A DNA stretch of 64,000 nucleotides from Hemicordylus capensis (Eukaryota; Chordata; Lepidosauria; Squamata; Cordylidae), in NCBI RefSeq assembly GCF_027244095.1, contig NC_069662.1, positions 16,022,501-16,086,500 on the forward strand, written 5' to 3'. A model generated the notes under the pieces. That model saw only the letters and a program-made list of their open reading frames with translations. It had not been told where the DNA came from and did not search any database. Below, piece by piece: positions 36,601 through 49,500 of the stretch (position 1 is the first letter of the stretch; each line of letters starts with the position of its first letter). Both the position numbers and the translations under genes were made by a program.

Positions 36601-39600
36601 CCAGGGGAGCAGCAGTTCCATCAACCAAAAATACAGCCAGGTGAGTCAACAACTCTCCCTTTATCCCCTTCACCCCCACGAACGGGAGCACAAACAGCTG
36701 CCACCTTGACACACAGCCTCATTCTTCCTAGTGTCACAGACCACCTCTTCTTCTTGCCTTCCTCCTGCCCACAGCGCATTCAAGGCTCTCGGTTTGTCAG
36801 TAGACCTCACTACTTTGGCCAGGCTATTGGAGCTGGGATGGATCTAACAGCAGACGGACTCCCAGACATAGTCGCTGGGGCTTCGGGGCAGGTGCTACTG
36901 CTGAGGTGAGGGCCTGGCGTTGGCCACTTTTTAAATTAAAAAAGAAAAACGTCCTTAAGCACACTCCTGCTATAGAGTGGTACAACTGAGACTCAGCAAT
37001 GTCTCTAACAAAGGTTGTAGAATTTTAGTAGAATGAAATGTTTAATTCTTGCAAGGCTTTGGGGAAGGGAAGCAGTTGTGTTACTCACAATCATGGACAA
37101 CAACTCTCAGGTCTGGCCCAAAACATATTGCTTCCTGAGTGGAAAATGCAAATAGCACCCCCCCCTTCCCACCCCGCCACACACACACTAATTAGCACAG
37201 AACACAATTAATTGGGAAGTTCTCTTCCACAAGCTGCATTAATTTCAATGGGATGTGTGTAGGAGAACATTCAAGTGAATTATTTTCCAAGGGGGGAGAT
37301 GTCAGATCTGTCTGTCTCCCACTCTGCTGCTCTGGCGCAGCTGCCTACCTTCCCTAATTGTGGGGCCACTTACAAGAAAATTATCCCAGAGATGCCTGTG
37401 ACTTTTGCTTAACTGTGTCTCATGCAGCATGCCAGGGTGGGTGGTCAAAATGCATTTAAGTTCTGGAGAAACGTGATATCCCATCTCTGGAAATTTTCAA
37501 AAAATACCTGAAAACCCATCTTTTCACCCAAGCTTTCTCAGCTTCCTAAATTTTGGAGGTTTTAATATCTGGTTTATTTTTAAATTAAAAACCTGATTTC
37601 GGAGTTTTTAATCACTGTAATTGTTTAATTGCTGTTTTAAAATGTTTTAAAATTGTTAATTGTTATGTTGTTTTTAATTTGTTTTAGCTCTTTACTGTTT
37701 TAGTGGTTTGTTTCAAATCAAATCAATCAATAATATCCTAACCACAGAAATGCCTCCTTGAGGAATGGTGTCGGTGGGTGGGTGTCCCCCTTGTCTCACA
37801 GCAGATGTGAAACTATAGGCCAGAAATACCCTGACTTCAACAGGGCAAGGTAGACTGATTCATCACTTAATAGCCCAGATGGCACTTTCCCCGATGGGCG
37901 TGTGCCTCAAAGAGTGACTACAAAATGATGCCATGCCTCCCTCCCTCCCTTTCTCTGCAACAGGTCTCGGCCTGTGCTCCAGGTGGAATCTACAATCACC
38001 TTCACTCCAGCTGTGATCCCCATCTCTGCCTTTGAGTGCCAGGGCCAAGAAGTGCTTAACAAGAACGTCAGCATGGCAAGAGTCTGCCTTCGCATCCGGA
38101 CAGACCCCCGGTTTACACTAGGTAGGCCCACAGCATGGGGGAAGGCAGTACGTGAGGCTCCAGTGCTGGCCGCCAGAGCAAGCAGAAGATGCAGAGGGGA
38201 GTCCACCCTCTAGCCTCCTGCCCCAACCCAAAGCGGCATGACAGCCAGTGAAATGGCCCGCCCCACAGTTGAATAAACACACCACACACCACTGTAATAT
38301 TACAGCCCCCCCAGCCCCCAAACTGTATTCCTAAGAACCTTCAGGTCTCTCAGAAACATATTGAGCGTTTCTAGATGAAAAGATTGCCAAGAGCAGACTG
38401 CTCTCCTGCAGTTTGCTCATCACTCATGATCTCCCTGAGGAAGGTGCAGCTACAGGAAATGTTAGAGGCATTCTAGGGTACACTTTCTGTTGTTGTTGTT
38501 GTTAGTTCATTGAATGAATTTCCCATAACAAATAACAATATATTAAAAGAAAAGAACAATGTACAGAATGTAGTTCTTGTTGGAGATGCCGTTCCCGAGG
38601 GCATTGACTCTTAGCACCAGCAATGCTATTGACCACTAGGGGCATCAGGGGTAGAGAGAGTCAGCAAGGGCATTTTTTCCTGGCCATGCTTTCTCTGCTC
38701 TGATTCCCCTTTATCAGACTAATAGTCTGAGGTTTCATTCTCTCACCTGGGCGATTTCCAGGCAGATTACACTCCGCAACAGTTTCACAACGTGTCCGCT
38801 AAGTGTGTTTCTGTGCTGCCTGCGTTCCGACATCACTGTCAGTAAGGTGCCATACATATTTCTGATGCCCCGCTTTGTGTTTTATTGCTGTGCTGCAGCA
38901 CTACAATGTTGCATCTGTGTTGCAGGAAAGTAGCCGTATTTTTCTGTTGTAGGAGGGTTGCAACAATGTTTCCGGGTTGTAAGTGGCGTGGTGTGGACGG
39001 TTCGGGGGTGGGGGTGACCTGTCAATATTGCCCCTTCCCGCTTCGTTTTTATTTTTATCTTTGTATTTCATCTTTTATTTCTTATTTTTTTCTTGTGCAA
39101 AGGGGGAGCAGCAGGCAGCCACCCATCCTCGCTGACCTCTGGAGCGCTCTGCTGCCTCCTCACCTCTCACCCCTTCCACTCCCGTTCATTTCAAAGCAAC
39201 CCCCCCTGCCCAGTTGAGATGCTTTTGCCAGGCCACAGCTGCAGCCACTGCCACAGCAGCAGGATCCAACCATTCAGGATGGCGTGTGTCTCAGAAGTCC
39301 ATGCAGGGGAGCCACTCAGTTGGCAGTGTGCATGTCGGAGGCTGGTGGTGGTGGTGGCGGCAGCACAGGAGAGACACGATGCTGCTTGTGGTGCCGCCAC
39401 CACCACCCTCCCAACCATTAGGCAGCTGAAGAGCCCAGGGTCCCAACCCCAGAAGATTTGGGCAGCTCACCCTCACTGGCTGCTGCTGCCACCACTGCCT
39501 AAGGGCCTCCAGATCTCTCCATCTGATCCCTCACTACTACTCCTCTGCTACAACTCCAAACACCTCCTCAGCTATATTGGCAGAGCTTACACATCAGTCA

Positions 39601-42600
39601 TGAAGGAGTGCTCACCTCACCTCCGCCTCCTCCCTCCTTTTATTATGGCTCTCCCGCCACTGAATTTTTTTGTTTGTTTTTCACAGGAGCGCTTGTGCAA
39701 GGCTGACATGGTGCAAGGCTTCAATTAGATTTTTGTTTTGGAATGGTGCTTCCCCCTGCTGGCAGCTTTGCACAAGGCAAATTATTATTTTTTTAAGTCA
39801 TCATGTCATTCCTCCCCTCCCCCTCCACAACCACATTGGCCCAAAATGGAGCAGGAGGAAGGGACAGATAATGCAGTTCAAGGAGAATATGGACACCCCC
39901 AGCTGGAAACCACATTGCAGTAGACAGCAATATGTACGGCCAGCAGCCTACCACGAAGGACTGAGCAACCCTTTACTCATGGTTTGAAAATGTTGCACCA
40001 TTCCGTCGCACCTTTCAACACTTTCTACCAGTGCAAAGCTCATAAACTCCCTGGAGAGAGAGACTTCCTTCTTACCTTTGCCCTCTTCCTGTATGTAGCT
40101 AGCAATGAGGCATGATAGGACTTATCTATCTCCCTGATGAGTTTCCTAAATAAACTATGAGGTAAAATTGTAAGGTGGGAACTTCAGTTAGCAAAGAAGT
40201 CTATTGTTGCCAAGAATTTATTGTTGGCTTGTAATTTTAGAAAGCTGTTTTCTCCCTCGCCACTTTCTATTCCTGATGGGGCAACAGCAAGGCCCAAAAC
40301 ACCTGACCAGGGCAGCACCCCAGCCACCCATCATATACACAATACGTGATCTATTCCAGTGTGCTCTGCAGTGGATAACTGGATGTTGAAAGGGTTTTCT
40401 GAGGAGCAGTTATGTTGGTGGTGGCCCCTGGCTTTTTGGGTGGCCAGCCACTGCCACTCACCTGCTGTTCATCTCACAGCCTCTCACTTGCCACTCACCT
40501 CCATGGTCCCTGCTCACTTACAACTAATGACAATGCCGGCAATGCAACCAATTGATGTCACCACCCTAGTGCATGTCCATTCCAGCGAGAACAGGCACCG
40601 GTATGGTGATGTCATTATACCGCATCGCAGCTGGCAAAGGGAGGCAAGCCAGTGTGGTGGGTGAGTAGCCACGTAGAGTCCATGGAGGTGAGCCCCATTA
40701 GTGTTGGGGGTAATTACTTATGCAACAGAGTATTTCAGGAGCTAACTCACTCCCATTACAGCGGAAGTTAACAGTGTCTCAGATGCAACAGCCTGTAACT
40801 GATAAGCATGGAGATTCATGTGTTAAACTAATCTACTTTATTCAGAAGTACATGGTGACAGGAAAAGACCTATATCTAACTTCTAGCTACATGTTAGTCA
40901 AAGAGAGACCTATAGAAGCATGGTGCTCAGAGGGAGAGCTAGAAGCATTCAGGGAAGAAGAAGAAGGAAGTCACTCCCAGGAAGTTCCTGAGTACATTCT
41001 ATCCATAGAGGGATCATTGAGGCAGGGATAAATAGGAAAAGAGAAGGAGACCCTAACTATCTTTCTCTACTCCCAGTGCCCCTACTGGTCATAACGGTTA
41101 GTGGTGCAAAAGGTCGGTGCCATCTGGAGCTGGATCTCCAACAATTAGCACAAGGAAATGCACTGCCCCCCTCGGATGCCTTGGTAGTCTGCGTGTTCTG
41201 TAGGGAGGTGCACAGAACCGTCAGGAGCCGGTTCGAAGGCAGGGGTGGGACAACTTGAAGGGCAAGGGAGAGTGCACTTACCCCTCCCTCTGCTTCCCCC
41301 CACCAGCGCTGCGTGTGTAAAGGCTCCGTCGGGGCGGCAGCATACCTCCCTGCCACCCTGTTCTCTCTGACCAGAAGTGCCAGGCGCATGCACACACACT
41401 TCACACTTTCTCGCACACACCCAGCATGCGCATATGCACCTGCACTTCCAGCCAATTCTGGCCAAAGAGGGAACGGGGCAGCAGGGAGGTATGCTGCCGC
41501 CCCGATGGAACCTTTACACATGGAGCACAGGCAGGGGGAGAGGAGGGAGGGGTAAGTGCACCCTTGCCAGCCCTTAAAGTTGTCCCACTCCCCGCCTTCG
41601 AGCCTCCGAACCACCCGCTGTTCAAACCTGTTCAGAGGCCCATAAAGGGGACTCTGAACAGGTTTGTGCACATCCCTAGTGTTCTGTACAAGTCCACTCA
41701 GTTGTGGATCTGGGGAGAATTAGAAATCCATGGCCATATTTGGATAGGAGCCCTTCATTAGAGCCAGCTAGGGCTAGAGCTAGGGAAGAGAGAACATTGC
41801 AACCCTCCTCAGACTCCTTTTCTCTGTGTGTGTTTCTGGTCTTCCTCAGGTGACAGTATTTCAAGCATCATTCGGTACACCTTGCTCTTGGACCCTGATC
41901 GTGTGAAGGTCCGAGCCACATTTGGCACTGGTTCCTCCATCATTACTGACGAGATGCAGATGGGCGTGGAGATAAAGTGCAAAGAGTATCGCATACATTT
42001 GCCGGTGAGCGAGTTCAGGGCTCTTGTAGGGGCCTCAAAGCAAAGGCAGCATCCTGCCCTTTTAGGACATGACTGGCAGGTTATAAAACCTAGCCATTCC
42101 TCTCTCATTTTTAATCCCCTTCTGCCTCTTTGTGATGCCAGTCCTGCACAGGTGACAGTGTCATGCCCATAAAGCTCCAACTGAATTATACGCTGATGGG
42201 ACATCCCATTCCTGCTGCTGACAACTTGCGAGCCATCCTAAGCAAAGATGGACCCAGTGGGTCTATAGCATTGGTGAGTCCATGCACTCTGGTGTTTCCG
42301 GATCGATTTCTCTGCTTGGGGATTGATTGAAATTCAGTATGTGGGAGTGGTACGAAGGGTTTAGTTTATGGAAAAATCTGCACCGTCTCTGACAGCTTCA
42401 CTTTCTCAGAGCTTGGCTTATTTGGCCACCCAGAAATTGTATTGTCTGAAGCTCCCCTTCAGCCATACTACTTCCTGATGATAGGGCCAAGGTTGCACCT
42501 TCTCATTAAAAAGAACAGACTTAAGCACTGTGCTGAAAGTATTACGGCAAACTCCCATCATCTGAAGTCCATCAGCCAAATGACATTGTGCCTAGGGATG

Positions 42601-45600
42601 ATGGGAGTTGTAGTCCAACAGCATTGGGGGACCCAAGTTTGAGAATCCCTGGTATAGTGGAACTTCTAATTTTAAAGTTCTAATTATACTGAAAATATGT
42701 AAGGGAGATAGAGATTCAAATTTCCGCTTAGCCATGAGGCTGACTGGGTGACTTTGAGCTATTCGCTCTCTCTGTCTAATCTACCTCACAGGGTTGTTGT
42801 GATGACAAAATATCATGGGAAGCATGTACAGTCATCTCTCACCAACAGCGGATTTCCCAATCGTGGTTTTGAGTATCCGCACAACTGGGAAATTGTGGCC
42901 AGTCTCGCCAACTGCAACCCAAGTATCCATGGTTTGGCAAGAATATTTGGCAATTTGTAGACCCGGTTGGGGTGATGTTTTGGGGGGTCAGGGTCATTTT
43001 CAGGGTTTAGGGTGTTCAGCTGTTCAGGGAGATTTTTGGGGAGCAGGAGTGATTTTCGGGGGTTTCCCTTCACTCCTCTGATTGACTCGTGGGGATTTGG
43101 AAGGATTTTTTTTCCTATTTTTTAACTGTATTTCGTGGTCCTTTCACAACTGTGATTCCCCTAACCCCGTTTGCCATTGATTTCAATGGCTCGCCAACCA
43201 CAAATTCACCAACCACAAGGTTTTCCTGGAATGGAACCCTCGCAGTTGGCGAAGGATGACTGAATGCTCACTGGAGTAACTGAGATGGAAACATGATGAA
43301 TAAGATACCAACGTGATGAATAAATACATTTAACGTAAACATCTACAGAGAGAGATTTGGAGTTGCAGAGTTGGAGAGGAAACTAATCAACGTTCTAAGT
43401 AATATTGCTTTCCCACTCTCACCTTCCGAAGTCAACATTCTCCTCTTATCTCTTCACAGTTGCCTTTTGAGAAGAACTGTGGCGGAGATGGGAAATGTGA
43501 AGACAAATTAAACACCACCTTCAGTTTCTCAGGGTAAGCTATGATTTCCTTATTTCTATCACCCTACCACAGTGAAATTCACCCAGATTTGTTGGGACTC
43601 ATATTGGCAAATGTTGGTGAATTTCTGGTGCTTGCAGCTTCAGTGTTCAAGAATTTCTAGGCAGAACACTTATAATGTTACCAGGACACCACTCTGAGGA
43701 AGCCCACAATAGTTTCTAGACCTCACTTGTGGGCTACTTTGTTGCTAATAGCCTTCTCTTTGAGCCAAGTCACAGAGGTCATCCCTGGGACAGAAGCCTT
43801 TCCAGATGTCCAGCTTTAGTGTGGGAGGAAGTCGTCTAATATCGAACGACTTAGGACAAGAGTAGTCAAAGAGGAAATAAATGTTTTCAGGCATAATTTG
43901 GAGTAAAGCTGGGGCTGTTCATATTCCTATATCTTAGGAAGTTTGGCTATGTTTCCTAAGAATTTTCCCAAGTAGAGACTGTTCATACTGTGTGCTCTCC
44001 CGGCCATCCTTCTGTTCCATTTTTGGCCAATGGGGTTGCAAAGGAGGCAGGCGCCCTGCCTCCTCCTCCCTATTCAAGTGTGCAGGTACAGAAGCAGCAT
44101 ATATGTGTGCATATGTAGTGAAATCCTGCATTCTTTTAAGCCTTTGCTATTTTAAAAAAATCATAAAAGTTTGACTCATTTATTTAAAAAAAACAAATCC
44201 ATGGGACGTGCAAGGCAGTCACATGTCTCTATAGCGAGCTACAAGGTTTTGTAACATAGGGGTCAGTGGAAAATTGGGGGAGGGAATGTAAGTTGGGAAG
44301 GGCTGGCCATGGAGCTCTGAAAGCAGGCACAGTTGTAGCATAGGATAGCAGGACTCTGTGTACTAAATTTGAAGCTAATTGGTCAATTGGTTGGTTTTTA
44401 ATGATTTTCTAGACATGGACAGTATTTCACTTTTTTAATTTCCCTAATAAACATCCCTAAATGCTTGCCTGGAGGCAGTAATGGGCTGAATGAGGGATAA
44501 CATACTGAGGCTGAATCCAGATAAGACGGAAGTACTTATTGTGCGGGGTTGGAACTTGGGAGATTATTTTGATCTGCCAGTTTTGGATGGTGTCACGCTC
44601 CCCCGGAAGGAACAGGTACGCAGTGTGGGGGTGCTTCTGGATCCAAACCTCTCCCTGGTGTCCCAGGTTGAGGTGGTGGCCAAAGGTGCTTTTTATCAGC
44701 TTCAGCTGATACACCAGCTGCATCCATTTCTTGAGATGAACGACTTCAAAACAGTGGTACATGTCCTGGTAACCTCTAGCCTGGATTACTGCAATGTGCT
44801 CTATGTGGGGCTGCCTTTGCACGTAGTCGGGAAACTGCAGTTGGTACAGAATGCAGTTGCCAGGTTGGCCTCTGGGTCATCTAGGAGAGACCATATTACT
44901 CCTATGTTTGAAAGAACTACACTGGCTGCCAATAAGTTTCTGGGCAAAATACAAAGTGCTGATTATTGCCTATAAAGCCCTGAAAAGCTTAGGCCAAGGC
45001 TGCTCAACATCAGCCCTCCTGCAGATGTTAGCCTACAGCTCCCATAATCCCTGGCTATTGGCCACTGTGGTTGGGGATTATGGGAGTTGCAGTCCAAAAA
45101 TGACTGGGCGGGGGGGGGGGCTAAGTTGAACAGGCCTGGCTTAGGCCCTGGGTATTTAAGAGAACGTCTTCTTCACCATGAGCCCCATCGCCTGTTAAGA
45201 TCATCTGGAGAGGTTTGTCTGCAGTTGCCACCAACTCATATTGTGGCTACTTAGGAGCGGGCCTTCTCCGTTGTTCCTCCTGGACTTTGGAATGTGCTCC
45301 CTGTTGAAATAAGAGCCTCCCTATCTCTGGCAACTTTTAAAAAGGCACTGAAGAAACATTTATTCACCCAGGCTTTTAATTAGATTTATGGTTTTAATTT
45401 TTAATGTTGGTTTTAAATTATTTTGATATTAATGATTTTAATGTTTAAATGATTTTAAGTGTTTAATTGATTTACTGTTTTAAATATTTTAATTGTAAAC
45501 TGCCCAGAGATGCAAGTTTGGGGTAGTATGAAAATATGTTAAATAAAAAAATAAATAAAATAAAATTTCCCCTACAATCAGCCACCAGTTAGCAGGATTG

Positions 45601-46496
45601 CTCAAGACTGATGAGGAAATTTTTTTTTAAAAAGTGAAGCACCCTCCCTGTCTAAAAAAAAAAAATCATTAAAAATCAAGTGATTGACCCATCAACTTCT
45701 AATTTAATGCACAGAGTCCTGCTAGCCTGTGCTACAACTGTGCCTGCTTTCAGAGCTCCGTGGCTAGCCCTTCCCAACTTGCATTTCCCCCCCTAATTTT
45801 CCATTGACTTCTGTGTCAAAAAATCTTGTAGCTAGCTTCGAGACATGTTGCAGCCTTGTGCAAGACCCATGCCAAATTTATTTATTTATTAATGATTCAG
45901 GTTTTCAGGAAGGAATAATTTTTAAAACTAGATAAATAAAATAGAAATGAATGGAGTCAACGGACGTTGACTCCGGGGCACAGGAAACAAGTCTGCCCAG
46001 AGTGCTATCATGTCAGCAGACACTTGGAAAATCCACCATCTCATCTTGATCCGCTTTATCCATGGAGTCTCTCCACACATCAGAATCAAACTTTGCAGAA
46101 TGACAGAGTATCCCAGGAAAACGTCTTCAAAAGTGCACCTATTTTCAGACACAGATACTCTTGAGTTAAGCTCCATTCATAAAGATTAAACCTGAATAAT
46201 TCTGCTTGCTGTATGAATCTATGTAGTCCAGTTAAACATAAAATATGCACGATTAATGTTATTACCAAGTTTGTGTAGATAATTATATATACTATTGCTG
46301 CTGTTCATATTGCTATATGAACACTACCTTGCTGTCTCAGTACTGAATTCAGGCTAAACCCCGCCCTCATATGAACACACCCCAAGCCTTCGCATGCAAA
46401 TGTGCTGCAAAAAAACCATGCTGAAAAGCTTCAGGTGAAGCAGCAATGTATGAACATATGCAGATTGCCTTTCTCTTCCCCTGGAGGGCTTCTATA

Positions 46497-46528
<32 letters not shown>

Positions 46529-49500
46529 TGAATATTTATATATTCTCAAAGCAGTTAACATAGAAAAATAAATAAAACCCAGGTTTGGGCCCTGGATGCC
46601 TGCTCTCAAGGGTTTTTGCCCACCCAAAAAGATTGCCAGAGGGGCCTTTGCTCTGTGTGCTGAGGTTGAGCGAGGCTAAATTGTCATTTACGTGGGACAG
46701 GGCCTTCTCTGTTGTTGCCCCCAGGCTCTGGGATGCTCACCCCATGAATGGCCACTCTTTGATATCTGTGACTACTTTTTAAAAAGAATGAAATACCTTT
46801 TTATTGGTTCCAGCTTTTACCACTTAGGGGCTACCAGGTCTCTCTGCTCTCCTGCTTCTGTTTGTCTTTGTTGTGGCGGTTGGTTTTTTGTTTTTGTTTT
46901 TTGGTGTTTTATGGTTTGTAATTTCCTTGGTTTTAAGGTTTTAAATGTAATTTTTGTGGAGTTTTGTTATATTTTAACTTTTGTAAACTGCCTTGGGATG
47001 CCTTATGAAAGGTGGTATAAAAATTGAACAAGAATTAATAAAGATGGTTCCCTGTCCCCAAAGGGCTCACGATCTAAAAAGAAACATGATAAACACCAGC
47101 AACATCCACTGGAGGGATGCTGTGCTGGGGTTGGACTGGGCAGTTGCTCTCCACCTGTAAAATATAAGAAAACTGTAACTTTAAAAGGTGCCACTTTGGT
47201 GATTTAGGAAGGGTATATCTGTCTGGGTCAAGATCTCCAGGTCATATGGAGTGGCTCCCAGGCAGAACTGAACCCCAACAATTCTTGTTCAGAGTCCCCT
47301 CTCCCCCTTTTCTTCAGCCTTGAAGCCCTGGTGGTGGGCCTGACCACTGAGCTTAATATCACCGTCTTCATCCAGAATGATGGAGAGGATTCCTACAGCA
47401 CCACCCTGACCTTCTCGTCCCCCTCAGCACTGTCCTACCGCAAAGTCACACCACTGCAGGTATAAGGGGCAGAAGAGAGGCAAAGGTGTCAGGGAATGAG
47501 GGGTGGGGGCTGGCCCCCATCCAACACTCTCACAATCTGCCTCCTCATTCCTCAGTTCAACACAATGTACATGACCATTCAGTGCACCTCCACTTCTGCC
47601 TCCAAGGAAGACCCTGTGAGGAACATTGACACCACCTGCATCATCAATCCCCCCATCTTCCGAAGTGGGACCAAGGTAATGGTGGGACTTTGGCCATCTG
47701 GTTAATATCCTCACTTAAAAGGAGTAGGCAACCCCCCATCCAGATATGTCCCTCTGACGCTGACAGGGCCTGGCCATCCTATGCATAGTCTGTCACTTAA
47801 CCAAGAGGTGTTTGGGCTACCAACCAGCCACCGTAGACTGGAGAGAGCATGACGAAGGCTGGGCATTCAAGAGCTCTTTGTTTGATATGATACATATTGT
47901 ATCATATTTCCCAGGACATTTGCCTTCCTGTGTTTTATTCAGCTCCTACTTCAGAGATAGAAAGGGTGTGGCATTGGGCCTGTTCTGACATAGCGTGAAA
48001 CCTTGGGTAGATGAATCTGTGGTAGCTTGTGGTAGCAAGCATGACTTGTCCACTTAGCTAAGCAGGGTCTGCCCTGGTGCATATGAATGGGAGACTTGAT
48101 GTGTGAGCACATATTCTCCTCAGAGGATGGAGCCGCTCTGGGAAGAGCAGAAGGTTCCAGGTTCCCTCCCTGGCAGCATCTTCAAGATAGGGCTGAGAGA
48201 GATTCCTGCCTGCAACCTTGAGGAAGCCACTGCCAGTCTGTGAAGGCGATAGTGAGCTAGATAAACCTATGGTCTGACTCAGTATATGACAGCTTCCTAT
48301 GTTCCTAATCTGTGAACCTGGGACTCATCCCACAGAGGATCATCCATCCACAGTTTTGCAACCTCAGGCTTCTGGGCAGAGGGACCCCTTCCTCTTCCTC
48401 GTCCACCACAGCTGCATCCCAGCAAGCTCCAGACCATATGCATTGCCAGACTGTGGACAAGGCAACAGTACATCAATAAACCCACAACAGTACATCAACT
48501 GGCCACAATCTTTGAGGAGGCATGCCCAGTGTAATCCTGCCTTTTTGGCATTGATTGCCCACCTTTGGCAGGGAAAAGGCATTTAAACCCTTTGCTCACA
48601 CCACTTCCCTTGCAAGAGCCCTGCAGCCATACAGTCTCGCACAAGCACAATTACTGATACCGAGGGATGGCGAGGGGCACTAGTTTTCTGTTACTCCAGG
48701 AAGGGATCATGATGACTTCCTAGGAGGGCATATGTCTATGTTAGCAGGCAAAGGATCCTGGGGTTTGGTCCCCTGTAACAAAGGATGCTATTGGACTCGT
48801 AGACCCAGGCCATGCAGTCCAGGAAGCCCCAACACACCACTGCTCCCACGTTGGCTTGCTGGCCGGGGATTAGCCCCCTCATGAGAGAGCCATTCCATTG
48901 GGGAAAGATAGGTACTATATGCTCTGGGTGTCCATTGGACTGCACTCTCATGAGGTAGGCCATCCAGTTATAGGGGACCCTGCTGGCATGGGGCTTCTGG
49001 TATCTCTGGTTAATAATAGAACTCATACTCCATCCCTTCCCCTCTCCACTCAACCCTTCCAGACTTCCAAGCAGTCCATTCTGCTCCATGTGTCCAAGCA
49101 GTTTCAGGTGGACAGAGTTGGGAAAGAATGGGGACGGATCCACTGCCAAACGGGCAGGGCTCGGACCAGCGTGGCATATGTAAATTGGCCATCCCGGGGC
49201 AGAGTACCTGCGAATTTGAGCTATCCCTGGCAAACCAGGTGGCCATGTGGGACAAAAAATGCCCCAAGGAAATGTATTGTGGGGAGACTGTCGGTGGCGG
49301 GGGGAGGCTTAGATTCCTGCTTCATGGCAGTCACCGGGACTGGGGAAAGTGTTGCTGGGGTACCCTTCCCCGGGGCTTGCATGGAACTAGCCACTGAGCT
49401 GGGTGGCAACAGCCCTCTGGCCCGCATGCATGTCTCTATGGCCAAGCACACTCATGAGAAAGTGGTCCTTCGGAGAAGGGAGTGTACATCTATTGCATGT

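Larger units (their letters stand above)
44180..45890. repeat. Long inverted repeat flanking a LINE
   Basis: Left arm about 44180-44440 and right arm about 45615-45890 are reverse complements at high identity (gttgggaagggct and gagctctgaaagcaggcaca in both). The LINE at 44455-45562 fills most of the space between them. Confidence 0.7.

Noticed and set aside
39093-39728. 211-codon + strand frame
   Set aside because: Lies in a dispersed repeat in intron 16, with no recognisable domain.
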